Under the pieces are notes generated by a model. It saw nothing but the letters and a program-made list of their open reading frames with translations, ran no database searches and was not told where the DNA came from. Below, piece after piece: positions 1 through 7,999 of a stretch of 64,000 bases of DNA. The stretch spans positions 248,001 through 312,000 of the forward strand of contig NZ_JAHKRS010000004.1 in assembly GCF_018863235.1 (NCBI RefSeq), given 5' to 3'. The stretch's first letter is position 1, and each line of letters begins with the position of its first letter. Made by a program: the position numbers and the translations under genes. The DNA is from Pseudomaricurvus albidus (GTDB lineage Bacteria; Pseudomonadota; Gammaproteobacteria; Pseudomonadales; Cellvibrionaceae).

Positions 1-258
1 ATGTTATCCCGCAGTCAGCAGTCAACTCATGCAGGGCTGTCAGAGCATGTCACAGCCGATGCACTGCTTGGATTTGATGCAGCTCAATTTGCTAACAGTC
101 TCGGAGGTTATGGCACCGCTTTTCTCCAATTTTTGGATGCGGAAGTCAACAGGCAGGCGTTAATGATTTCCTATTTGAATAATTTCTACGCGATGTCGAT
201 ATTGGTGGGAATCATCGCGTTTATCCCTCTGTTAATGAAGCCAATTCGGATTCGTTAA
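1..258 (+). CDS. MFS drug exporter, DHA2/EmrB type (C-terminal fragment)
   Basis: The frame is open from the first base, so the gene begins before the window and only about the last 85 codons are present. The fragment contains a short loop, a run through EVNRQALMISYLNNFYAMS, and a final hydrophobic helix ending in a basic tail. This matches the end of 14-helix DHA2 (EmrB/QacA-like) proton-driven multidrug exporters as I remember the family. Such proteins sit in the inner membrane and usually work with an EmrA adaptor, which would lie upstream and out of view. The ATG at base 1 is an internal methionine, not a start. Exporter family is fairly sure; substrate is unknown. Confidence 0.65.
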   Translation: MLSRSQQSTHAGLSEHVTADALLGFDAAQFANSLGGYGTAFLQFLDAEVNRQALMISYLNNFYAMSILVGIIAFIPLLMKPIRIR

Positions 259-301
259 TTCAGATACTGCAAAACGTACATCAATAGAAATAGTGTTTAA
301 A

Positions 302-326
302 GCTTTGTATGCGCGGCATACAAAGC
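302..326. repeat. perfect inverted repeat, 11-bp arms, 3-nt loop
   Basis: GCTTTGTATGC and GCATACAAAGC flank a GCG loop between the exporter and the BCCT gene. No clear T-run follows on either strand, so it could be a weak terminator for the exporter or an operator upstream of the BCCT gene. Confidence 0.6.
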
Positions 327-488
327 AAAAAGTCTTCAGCGTCATTGTGTTGCTATGCTATCTGCACTTTTTTCCCACAAAGGGATGGTAAAAGATGCCT
401 GTAACAACGCCATCCGGGTCAAATGTGCACCTTGAGATCTAAAATGCTAGGCTAGTAGGCAAATTGCTACCAGACCTGGGATGGATAT

Positions 489-2576
489 ATGTTAGAAAAA
501 ACCGCCAAGGCCGGTTCAACGGTGCTGATTCCCGTTTTTATTCCTGCCGTAGTGGTGATTGTATTGCTGGTTGTTGGAACGATCAGTAATCCAGAATTGG
601 CCGGAAAAGCTTTTCAGCAAACTCTCAGTTACATCACAAATACGTTCGGCTGGTTTTACATGCTGTGCGTAGCCTTCTTTCTCATGTTTATTGTCGGTAT
701 TGCTTTCACCAAGTGGGGGCACATCAAGCTGGGCCCTGACCACGCCGATGCTCAATACAGTTTTCCCGCCTGGTTTGCGATGTTGTTTTCTGCAGGTTAT
801 GGCATCGCCTTATTGTTTTTTGGTGTGGCTGAGCCAGTGTTACATTACTCGTCACCACCGCATGGATCGCCAGAGACCGTCGATGCTGCGATGCAGGCAA
901 TGCAAATCGCTTTTTTTCATTGGGGTTTTCATATTTGGGCCATTTACGGCCTGGTAGGGCTGGTGCTTTCCTATTTTGCGTTCCGCCACGGTTTGCCTCT
1001 TTCCATTCGTTCGGCGCTTTATCCACTGATCGGCGATAGAATTTATGGTCCGATAGGGCATGCCGTAGATGTTTTTGCCATTCTGGGAACCATGTTTGGT
1101 ATTGCGACAACGCTTGGTTTGTCGGTAACGCAGATCAATACAGGTCTTAATTATCTCTGGCCAGAGATACCTATCAGCAATGTTGTACAAATTGTAGCCA
1201 TTGGACTGATAACCTGCCTGGCCATTTTTTCAGTTGTTGCGGGTATGGATAAAGGGATCAAAAATTTATCCATTTTGAACATGGTTTTGGCTGTTAGCTT
1301 AATGCTGTTTGTTTTCATCGTTGGCCCGAGTGTCCATATTTTGGAAACATTTCTGCAAAACACCGGCAGTTACCTAAATGATATCTTTGAGCGTACATTT
1401 AACCTTGAAGCCTATTCCCACGGAGACTGGATTGGTAACTGGACGTTGTTCATTTTCGGTTGGACGATTGCCTGGGCACCGTTTGTCGGGCTTTTTATCG
1501 CCAAAATCAGTCGTGGTCGCACTATTCGCGAATTCGTTGTAGGTGTGATGTTGGTGCCTTCGCTGTTTACTTTTTTATGGTTTTCCATATTTGGCGGCAC
1601 CGCGCTTAACGAAATCATGAATGAGGGGTACGTATCGCTTATTGGTGAAGTGCAGAATAATCAAGCCATTGCGCTGTTTAAGCTTTATGAGATCTTGCCG
1701 TTAACGTCGATTCTGTCATTTTTCACAGTTTTATTGATTATTACCTTCTTTGTAACTTCGTCGGATTCAGGCTCTTTGGTTATTGATTCTCTGGCTTCTG
1801 GCGGTTCGTTGCATACTCCTGTATGGCAGCGGGTTTTCTGGGCCTCTGCAGAGGGGATTGTCGCTTCCACCTTGTTGTTGGCGGGTGGGTTAAGTGCCTT
1901 ACAAACCATGACTATCGTCAGTGCCTTGCCTTTCAGTGTCATTATGGTGATTGCGGCTATCGGTATGTGGCGAGCTTTGATAATCGAAGGTCATCACCAA
2001 ACCAGTTTGAAGACCGAAGTTCAGCATCGCACTTCTTCTGGCAATATGCTCGGAGTATGGCGCCGCCGTCTGCATGGTCTTGTCACTTTTCCGACTCGTA
2101 CTGAAGTGCGAGAATTTATTGACACGACCATCAGCAAAGCCATGCATCGAGTTGAGCGTGAGCTGATTAAAGAGGGTTGGCAGGCCGCTGTTCACAACGA
2201 TGATGAATTCAATCGTATCTATCTTGAAGTGGTAAAAGAAGAGCAGGTGGATTTTATTTATGAGATCCGGTTGCTGGAGCATGCTCTGCCTGACTATGCA
2301 TACCCTGAGATGCCAAGAGAAAATCACCCCGAAAAATATTATTACCGTGCTGAAGTATTTTTGCGTCGTGGTGGTCAGTCATACGATATTTTCGGGCTGG
2401 AACAACAAGACATCATTAACGATATTCTTGATCAATTTGAAAAGCATCTACACTTTTTGCATATATCACCAGCCATTCTTCCCTGGAGGATGGAGAAGCA
2501 CGACGATATGCTGGTATCACCTCCTGAGCCACCGCAAGATGAGCCTGGTGTGATGAAGAGAGTTGCCGAGCACTGA
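489..2576 (+). CDS. betT: BCCT-family transporter (BetT-like choline/betaine-type carrier)
   Basis: At 695 residues this is close to BetT-type carriers and longer than BetP or CaiT. Twelve hydrophobic helices fill about residues 10-510, followed by a hydrophilic tail of about 180 residues like the regulatory C-terminus of BetT. The family signature around transmembrane segment 8 runs from W318 and continues into ISRGRTIREF. Within it the usual Trp-Trp pair reads Trp325-Thr326, with the third Trp at 329, so one wall of the aromatic substrate box is altered. The segment-4 box (HIWAIY) is conserved. It probably imports a quaternary amine or similar osmolyte with protons or sodium. The start has GGGATGGA just upstream. 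No betIBA genes are adjacent, so choline as substrate is a guess. Confidence 0.85.
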   Translation: MLEKTAKAGSTVLIPVFIPAVVVIVLLVVGTISNPELAGKAFQQTLSYITNTFGWFYMLCVAFFLMFIVGIAFTKWGHIKLGPDHADAQYSFPAWFAMLFSAGYGIALLFFGVAEPVLHYSSPPHGSPETVDAAMQAMQIAFFHWGFHIWAIYGLVGLVLSYFAFRHGLPLSIRSALYPLIGDRIYGPIGHAVDVFAILGTMFGIATTLGLSVTQINTGLNYLWPEIPISNVVQIVAIGLITCLAIFSVVAGMDKGIKNLSILNMVLAVSLMLFVFIVGPSVHILETFLQNTGSYLNDIFERTFNLEAYSHGDWIGNWTLFIFGWTIAWAPFVGLFIAKISRGRTIREFVVGVMLVPSLFTFLWFSIFGGTALNEIMNEGYVSLIGEVQNNQAIALFKLYEILPLTSILSFFTVLLIITFFVTSSDSGSLVIDSLASGGSLHTPVWQRVFWASAEGIVASTLLLAGGLSALQTMTIVSALPFSVIMVIAAIGMWRALIIEGHHQTSLKTEVQHRTSSGNMLGVWRRRLHGLVTFPTRTEVREFIDTTISKAMHRVERELIKEGWQAAVHNDDEFNRIYLEVVKEEQVDFIYEIRLLEHALPDYAYPEMPRENHPEKYYYRAEVFLRRGGQSYDIFGLEQQDIINDILDQFEKHLHFLHISPAILPWRMEKHDDMLVSPPEPPQDEPGVMKRVAEH

Positions 2577-2651
2577 GTACGTTTGCCGGCCACTTGGCCA
2601 ATCGCCTGGTGGTCATAGGCAGGGATGCTGCAACGCTGGCAGTTGGAAAGC

Positions 2652-3452
2652 TTAAAGTATAAGCCAGCATCCACTAGCGATAAGCAGGGCTGCTGAAGTG
2701 TTCAAAAGAACGTTTGATTGGTGAAGACTTTTTTCCAGCAATACCCAAATGGACAAGCCTATGATCCAGTAGAGATTCATGGCGCCGCCAACAAACAGCA
2801 ACAGCATCAGAAACCAACAGCAGCCCAGACAATAAAGCCCGTGTCGGCATCCCATCTTCAGGGCTCCGTCTAGTCCGGTTTGCCAATAGTGGCTCAGAAA
2901 AACAGCGGGGGAGTGGCAGTGGCGGAGGCAGGCTTTTTTCAGTGGCGTAAGTTGGTATATGCCTGCCGAAACAAGCAAGACCCCTGAAATGTGAGGCTGG
3001 GTTATCCACATCATCATATGATGCACTGTGCCCGACCTCTCCAATATGAAATGGGTGCCAGCCGCGGCCAGACTGAATAACAGCCAGACCAGCAGATAGC
3101 CCAAGGTAAACAATCCCACGGATGCTGATGCTGACGCTTCTGGAAAGTGATGGCGGTAAAAGCGTCCGTATAGCAGGATCATGGGAGAGGCACTGGGCAG
3201 CATCATGGCTATCATCATAATCCACCACATGCTGACCATTACCAGGCTGTAGTGGAAACTCCAGTTACCGTTGCCGGAACTTTTGCCCATTGATGGCAAG
3301 GGGAATTGCCATTCACTCATTGCCAGCACGTTCATGCCAGTTCCTGCACCCTGCCATAAATACCACCAGGCAGAGACACAAAGGCAGGTCAGTGCAATAA
3401 CTGTCAGCTTTTGTTCATGGGTGGCCAGACGCTCGAAAACTGTGATTGGCAT
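2652..3452 (-). CDS. DUF2182 family integral membrane protein
   Basis: 266 residues with about six hydrophobic segments. The Met-rich stretch MMIAMMLPSASPMI near residue 100 is typical of DUF2182, described in COGs as a predicted metal-binding membrane protein. Its ATG overlaps the stop of the DUF1326 gene by one base (TAATG), so the two are almost certainly co-translated. The pairing DUF1326-DUF2182 is one I recall from many proteobacteria, and their function is not established. Methionines and the cysteine-rich partner suggest copper or another soft metal, which is only inference. It converges on the BCCT gene with a spacer of about 75 bp. Confidence 0.8.
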   Translation of the reverse strand: MPITVFERLATHEQKLTVIALTCLCVSAWWYLWQGAGTGMNVLAMSEWQFPLPSMGKSSGNGNWSFHYSLVMVSMWWIMMIAMMLPSASPMILLYGRFYRHHFPEASASASVGLFTLGYLLVWLLFSLAAAGTHFILERSGTVHHMMMWITQPHISGVLLVSAGIYQLTPLKKACLRHCHSPAVFLSHYWQTGLDGALKMGCRHGLYCLGCCWFLMLLLFVGGAMNLYWIIGLSIWVLLEKSLHQSNVLLNTSAALLIASGCWLIL

Positions 3453-4084
3453 TAATGTCGGATAACTCCCTGATTGTTTAAATGAATTTCATTGAATTGT
3501 CCGTAACTGTCTTTGAGCGATAAGGCAATCGGACCATCAACACGGCTGGTACCGCTTCCCATTTCGGCGACCAGATATTCAAACCCATTTTCCAGGTGTA
3601 TTTGTGCTTTGTGCTCTTCACCGGTGACAGGATTAAGAATGGGCGTACCCTGAATGTCAATCTTGTCTCCCACGCGAATCTGGCTCTTACGTTCTTTGAT
3701 ATCTACATGGAACTCAATGGGCAGGAAAGCAGGTTCCATGACCTCTGCGAAAGTGGCGGAAAAAACACTCCAGATAGTTGCTCCTGGCTCAGTTTCAAGG
3801 CCGGACATGATTGTAAGCAAGGCCGCACGTTGAGCTTCATTGGTAGAGTCATCAATAATGATAAATACCTTGCCGCCACCCTCATGGATGGGACCAGGCC
3901 ACCAGAGTGACGTGACGGCCCGGATATTACTTAAATCAACATCTCCAAAATGTCCCGAGTGGATTTCCATTGAGTGCACTGCTTCACAGTTGCCATGGGT
4001 GGGCAGGGCATTAAACTGGCAGGGACAGCCGTAATCACAGTTGCAATTCGTAAAAGAAGTCGCGTTAAGCTCCCAATTAATCAT
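3452..4084 (-). CDS. DUF1326 domain protein (cysteine-rich N-terminus)
   Basis: 210 residues without a signal peptide or membrane segment, so likely cytoplasmic. The N-terminus carries a cluster of cysteines, NCNCDYGCPCQFN at about residues 13-25, followed by another Cys near residue 33. These look like metal or thiol-redox ligands. The rest is beta-rich with the conserved 'WWPGPIHEG' segment and a C-terminal 'GSGTSRVDGPIAL' region, all typical of DUF1326 (COG5588). It is the first gene of a two-gene operon with the DUF2182 membrane protein. The upstream 220 bp hold the shared terminator at 4254-4290 and presumably the promoter. Biochemical role is unknown. Confidence 0.8.
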   Translation of the reverse strand: MINWELNATSFTNCNCDYGCPCQFNALPTHGNCEAVHSMEIHSGHFGDVDLSNIRAVTSLWWPGPIHEGGGKVFIIIDDSTNEAQRAALLTIMSGLETEPGATIWSVFSATFAEVMEPAFLPIEFHVDIKERKSQIRVGDKIDIQGTPILNPVTGEEHKAQIHLENGFEYLVAEMGSGTSRVDGPIALSLKDSYGQFNEIHLNNQGVIRH

Positions 4085-4253
4085 GGCAAAGATGCTCCTG
4101 TACTGAGTTGTTGTGGTTTTTATAATTACTCAGATTAGATGAGGAACTCTGTTTTGTTAAAGCCATAAAGGTGCTATTCGCAGACGCTTATAGGAGGAAA
4201 AGTTCTTTCATTGCTGTGTGTGATGTCGTTTTATTGGGATGTATATCTGATAC

Positions 4254-4290
4254 AAAAAAGGCCGAAAGAGTAGCTCTTTCGGCCTTTTTT
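4254..4290. terminator. bidirectional rho-independent terminator
   Basis: An A-run, an 11-bp stem (GGCCGAAAGAG with CTCTTTCGGCC), a TAG loop and a T-run. It lies just past the minus-strand thioesterase, and would end its transcript. Confidence 0.9.
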
Positions 4291-4310
4291 GTACGGATGC
4301 CAGTGCAGTT

Positions 4311-4739
4311 TTAAACTGCCAGCTTTTCCAGCGCTGCGCGGATTTTATCAGGAATCGGTGTCGGCCGTTGTGTGTCCCGCATGACAAAGACGTGAGTGAA
4401 AGTACCTGTGGCACTTGGTTTTTCTTCACCCGCCTTGAATATGCCAATCCCATATTCCACTGAGCTGTTACCCAGGCGGTTAACCCGAAGCGCGCCTTCC
4501 AGCTGATCAGGGTAGGCGATTGCACTGTGATAGTTGCATTGTGAATTCACCACAAAGCCGATGGTGTCGCCATTGTGAATATCCAGTCCGCCTTCTTCAA
4601 TCAGGTAGGTGTTGGCTACGGTGTCGAAGTAGGAATAATAGGTGACATTATTAACGTGGCCGTACAGATCGTTGTCCATCCAGCGGGTTGTAATGGGTAA
4701 AAAGAAGCCGAAGTTGTCACGGCCCGATATGTCGCTCAT
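4311..4739 (-). CDS. acyl-CoA thioesterase, hotdog fold (4HBT/YbgC-like)
   Basis: 142 residues, the usual length for a single hotdog domain. The segment TTRWMDNDLYGHVNNVTYYS near residue 17 carries the Asp/Asn-rich active-site loop of the 4-hydroxybenzoyl-CoA thioesterase family. The protein should hydrolyse acyl- or aroyl-CoA thioesters in the cytoplasm, probably as a tetramer. It lies 45 bp downstream of the iron alcohol dehydrogenase on the same strand and is followed by a strong terminator, so the two form a transcription unit. With the CoA-ester lyase beyond the LysR gene, the context suggests catabolism of a CoA-linked acid. The exact substrate cannot be read from sequence. Confidence 0.85.
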   Translation of the reverse strand: MSDISGRDNFGFFLPITTRWMDNDLYGHVNNVTYYSYFDTVANTYLIEEGGLDIHNGDTIGFVVNSQCNYHSAIAYPDQLEGALRVNRLGNSSVEYGIGIFKAGEEKPSATGTFTHVFVMRDTQRPTPIPDKIRAALEKLAV

Positions 4740-4784
4740 GTGCAGTTCCTGTGTAGTTGGGTCAAGCCAGGTCGTTGGTGCTGA

Positions 4785-5939
4785 TTAAAAGGCTGCTTGA
4801 TAAATGGCCAGTGCATCACTTTCAGACACTTCACGGGGATTGTTGACCAGCAAGCGTTGTTGCAGCATGGCGTCTGAAGCCAGAGTTGTCAGTGACTCTT
4901 CGGAAACGCCAGCCTCTTTGAGGGTGGCGGGCAGACCCACTGTGTTGATCAGATCTTCCAGATAGCCAATCAATGCATCGGTTTTCTCGCCTTCCGAATC
5001 ACATCCGTTGCTAGGTAGCAGTACGTCGCACAGTTCAGCATAAAGAGGGGTTGCAGCCGAGGCGTTAAAGCGCAGTACGTGAGGTAATACCAGTGAATTA
5101 CTCAATCCATGAGGTATATGAAAGTGTCCGCCGAGCGGATAGGCCAGCGCGTGAACTGCAGCCACGGGAGCATTGGCAAAGGCTTGTCCTGCCATGCAGG
5201 CTCCGAGCAGCATATTCTGGCGGGCTTCCAGATTACTGCCGTCTTTTACCGCGGTAACAATGTTGTCACCCATCAGTCGCAGGGCTTCTTTGGCCAGCAT
5301 GTCGGAATAGGGGTTCTTCTTATGGGCGCTGGTGAAGGCTTCAATGGCGTGAACCATGGCGTCAATACCGGTGGCAGCGGTGACGTGTGCTGGCAGGCCA
5401 AGGGTCAGTTCGGCATCCAGCAGCGCAACGTCGGGAAGCAAAACCGGAGAGACCACGCCGGCTTTGGTGGTTTCCCCGGTTGTGATGATGGCGACAGCGG
5501 TAACTTCGGAGCCGGTACCTGCGGTGGTTGGAATCAGTATCAGTGGCAGCCGGGTGCCCTTGACCTGATCAACGCCATAGATGTCACTTAGCTGCTCGTC
5601 GGAATTCGCCAGCAGAGCAATCAGTTTGGCGGTATCCATCGAGCTGCCACCACCAAAACCGATAACACCATCGGCATTGTGTTGTTTGGCGGCATCAAGA
5701 GCGGCGAGTACAATGGATTCCGGTGGATCGGCAATCACATCCGCATACACGGCGTGTTTCAGTGTGCTTGCTTCGATCACGGTTTCAAGCTTGCTTAACA
5801 GGCCTGCGCCCACAATGCCCTGGTCGGTTACGATCAGCGGGCGCTGAATGCCAAGGCTTTGGCAGTGGGCTGCCAGTGCCTGAAGGCTGCCAGCTTCGTT
5901 AATGAGTGTCTTGGTGGTAGTAAAGCTGAAACTGTTCAT
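4785..5939 (-). CDS. iron-containing alcohol dehydrogenase (group III)
   Basis: 384 residues, normal for the Fe-ADH family. The N-terminal dinucleotide half has the GGGSSMDTAK motif near residue 98 and TAGTGSEVT near residue 140. The C-terminal helical half has the metal-site segments with His pairs in HALAYPLGGHFHIPHG near residue 264 and the upstream Asp/His set around D193-H197. It should oxidise or reduce a primary or secondary alcohol with NAD(P). It is divergent from a LysR gene across a 190-bp region holding a perfect palindrome, so control by that regulator is likely. Candidates include short-chain or 4-hydroxyacid dehydrogenases; I cannot choose among them. Confidence 0.85.
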   Translation of the reverse strand: MNSFSFTTTKTLINEAGSLQALAAHCQSLGIQRPLIVTDQGIVGAGLLSKLETVIEASTLKHAVYADVIADPPESIVLAALDAAKQHNADGVIGFGGGSSMDTAKLIALLANSDEQLSDIYGVDQVKGTRLPLILIPTTAGTGSEVTAVAIITTGETTKAGVVSPVLLPDVALLDAELTLGLPAHVTAATGIDAMVHAIEAFTSAHKKNPYSDMLAKEALRLMGDNIVTAVKDGSNLEARQNMLLGACMAGQAFANAPVAAVHALAYPLGGHFHIPHGLSNSLVLPHVLRFNASAATPLYAELCDVLLPSNGCDSEGEKTDALIGYLEDLINTVGLPATLKEAGVSEESLTTLASDAMLQQRLLVNNPREVSESDALAIYQAAF

Positions 5940-6013
5940 AGTGTTTTCTCAAATTATTCAGACCATAGTGTGCAATGGTGTGGTGAGAGCATCGCCTGAT
6001 GCAGGCTGGCGAC

Positions 6014-6033
6014 ATTGTGCCAAGTGGCACAAT
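6014..6033. promoter_or_regulatory. palindromic candidate operator between adh and lysR genes
   Basis: ATTGTGCC-AAGT-GGCACAAT is a perfect 8-4-8 palindrome about 75 bp upstream of the alcohol dehydrogenase start and 100 bp upstream of the LysR start. Location suggests a binding site for the divergent LysR protein, although spacing is not the classical T-N11-A. Confidence 0.5.
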
Positions 6034-6132
6034 ATATTAAAAATTTATATTGCAAATACAGCTATCATTTGAGTGAATGGGGCTTTGATTATCCAGACTC
6101 TCGGTAGTGAGCGTTACAAGAGCTAAGGCCCC

Positions 6133-7041
6133 ATGTCTCTACAATCGTTTGATCTCAATTTATTAAAGACCTTCGACAGTCTTATGGAAACTCGAAGCGT
6201 GTCACTGACGGCACAGCAGTTGTCGCTGACCCAGCCTGCTGTGAGCAACGCTCTTGCGCGGTTGCGACGCTTGCTGGATGACCCGCTGTTGGTGCGTACC
6301 AAGTATGGTATGGAACCCACAGAAAGAGCGCTTTCACTTAAAACTCCGGTCAAGGAGGGGTTGCGTCAGTTGGAAGGTGCGATTGCTCCGGCCAGTTCAT
6401 TTGATCCTCAGGGCAGTAATCGGCGGTTTACCATTGCAGCGCCGGACTTTATCGCGGTGAAACTGTTGAGTCGACTCATGCCTCGCTGGAAAGGTATTGC
6501 CCCCGATGTCACTATCAGTGTTCGTCATCTGGGGCCCGACACCCCGGAAAAAGGACTGGAACAGGGGACAGTGGATCTGGCCATTGGTCGTTTTCTGGAT
6601 GTCCCCTCGCGTTTTAATCGTCAATCCTTGCGTACCGAAAAGCTGGTGTGTCTGCTGGCATCTGATCAGGCTGAAAACAGGGCGTCTTTGTCGCTGGAGG
6701 AATTCCTTGCGCTTCAATTTGTCTGGGTGAGCAACACTGGGCGAAGAGGGATGGTAGATCACTGGCTGGATCGGCAAAATGCACAGCGTGATATCTCCGT
6801 GGTAGTCAGTACCTATACCTCGGGAGCCATGCTTGTGGCTGAGAGTCAGTACGGTATGGTCATTGCGGGCAGTTACGCTGAGTATTTCAGTGAACGGTTG
6901 CCCTTGTCAGCACTGCCGCTGGAATTCGATCCCGGACAGTTCAGTATTGATATGTTGTGGCATCCGTTTACGGAAGGCGATATGGCTTTGCGCTGGCTAA
7001 GACGTGAAATACTATGGGCGGCGAGTGCAGATAAAGACTAG
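6133..7041 (+). CDS. LysR-family transcriptional regulator
   Basis: 302 residues. The winged helix-turn-helix spans about residues 5-65 (LNLLKTFDSLMETRSVSLTA, then QPAVSNALARLR), and the rest is a periplasmic-binding-protein-like effector domain. The N-terminus resembles the NodD/LinR-type subset that starts with LNLL. It is transcribed away from the alcohol dehydrogenase and thioesterase genes and lies just upstream of the CoA-ester lyase on the same strand. It therefore probably controls both neighbours in response to a small acid or CoA-pathway intermediate. TAAGG lies just before the ATG. Ligand unknown. Confidence 0.9.
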   Translation: MSLQSFDLNLLKTFDSLMETRSVSLTAQQLSLTQPAVSNALARLRRLLDDPLLVRTKYGMEPTERALSLKTPVKEGLRQLEGAIAPASSFDPQGSNRRFTIAAPDFIAVKLLSRLMPRWKGIAPDVTISVRHLGPDTPEKGLEQGTVDLAIGRFLDVPSRFNRQSLRTEKLVCLLASDQAENRASLSLEEFLALQFVWVSNTGRRGMVDHWLDRQNAQRDISVVVSTYTSGAMLVAESQYGMVIAGSYAEYFSERLPLSALPLEFDPGQFSIDMLWHPFTEGDMALRWLRREILWAASADKD

Positions 7042-7114
7042 AAATTACTTTAACTTGTCGTTTTTTATTGCTTTAAGAAACCTTTTTAATTGATTGATTT
7101 TTATAGGAAAAGAT

Positions 7115-7984
7115 ATGAGTTTGCGACCGCGCCGTTCAGTCCTTTACATGCCAGGTTCCAACAGCCGGGCATTGGAAAAAGCCAAGGGGCTACCCGCCGA
7201 TACCCTGGTGTTGGATCTGGAGGATGCGGTAGCGCCTGATCAAAAAATGGCCGCCAGAGCCCAGGTCGTAGAAGCCGTAAAAGCCGGTGGTTATGGTTAT
7301 CGTGAGATGGTGATCCGGGTCAATGGTCTGGAGACCCAGTGGGCAAAAGATGACATTCTGGCCGTCGCGACTGCTCCTGTGGCCGCAGTGTGTGTTCCCA
7401 AGGTAGAGACACCTGATCAGGTTTTGCGAGTGGTTGAGCTGTTAAATCAGGGCGGCGCTCCAGAGTCGGTTACGGTGTGGGCCATGATCGAAACCCCCAA
7501 GGGGGTGGTGAATGTGCAGGCCATTGCGGCTGCTCACCCGCGTCTAAGTCTGTTGATGATGGGTACCTCGGATCTGGCCAAGGAAATGCGATTGCCGCAT
7601 ACGCCGGACCGAATAGGGTTTATCTCGGCGCTGAGTCAATGTGTTCTGGCGGCCCGACTGAACGGGCTGGACGCTCTTGATGGTGTTCATCTTGATTTGA
7701 AGGATCAGGACAGTTTACGCCTGGTGTGTGAACAGGGGCGTAACCTGGGCTTCGACGGTAAAACCCTGATTCACCCCAACCAGATTGAAGTCACCAATGA
7801 GGTATTTGGTCCAAAGGCGGATGAGATCGAGCGCGCAGGTCGTATTATCGATGCGTTTACCCAGGCTGAATCGGAAGGCAAAGGGGTTGTCGTAGTCGAT
7901 GGCAAGCTGGTGGAAAACCTTCACGTGGAAGAGGCGAAGCGCACACTGGCGATTGCAGAAGCCATTGAGGTCATGCAGGCCTGA
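7115..7984 (+). CDS. CitE-like CoA-ester lyase (HpcH/HpaI superfamily)
   Basis: The ATG at 7115 is preferred over an upstream TTG at 7094 because AGGAAA lies four bases ahead and the protein then begins with the family-typical MSLRPRRSVLYMPGSN. About 289 residues. Motifs include LDLEDAVAPDQK near residue 35 (acidic metal-binding patch), VCVPKVETPDQV and the catalytic-barrel AMIETPKGVVN near residue 130. Family members cleave citramalyl-, malyl- or beta-methylmalyl-CoA into acetyl- or propionyl-CoA plus a ketoacid, with magnesium. It follows lysR by 73 bp and is convergent with trmO. Beta-methylmalyl/malyl-CoA lyase is the general class; exact substrate open. Confidence 0.85.
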   Translation: MSLRPRRSVLYMPGSNSRALEKAKGLPADTLVLDLEDAVAPDQKMAARAQVVEAVKAGGYGYREMVIRVNGLETQWAKDDILAVATAPVAAVCVPKVETPDQVLRVVELLNQGGAPESVTVWAMIETPKGVVNVQAIAAAHPRLSLLMMGTSDLAKEMRLPHTPDRIGFISALSQCVLAARLNGLDALDGVHLDLKDQDSLRLVCEQGRNLGFDGKTLIHPNQIEVTNEVFGPKADEIERAGRIIDAFTQAESEGKGVVVVDGKLVENLHVEEAKRTLAIAEAIEVMQA

Positions 7985-7999
7985 CAGGTTTTTGCGGGT

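Noticed and set aside
420-460. Promoter for betT (TTGAGA with a TAGGCT-like -10)
   Set aside because: Spacing and -10 match are too poor to support a call.
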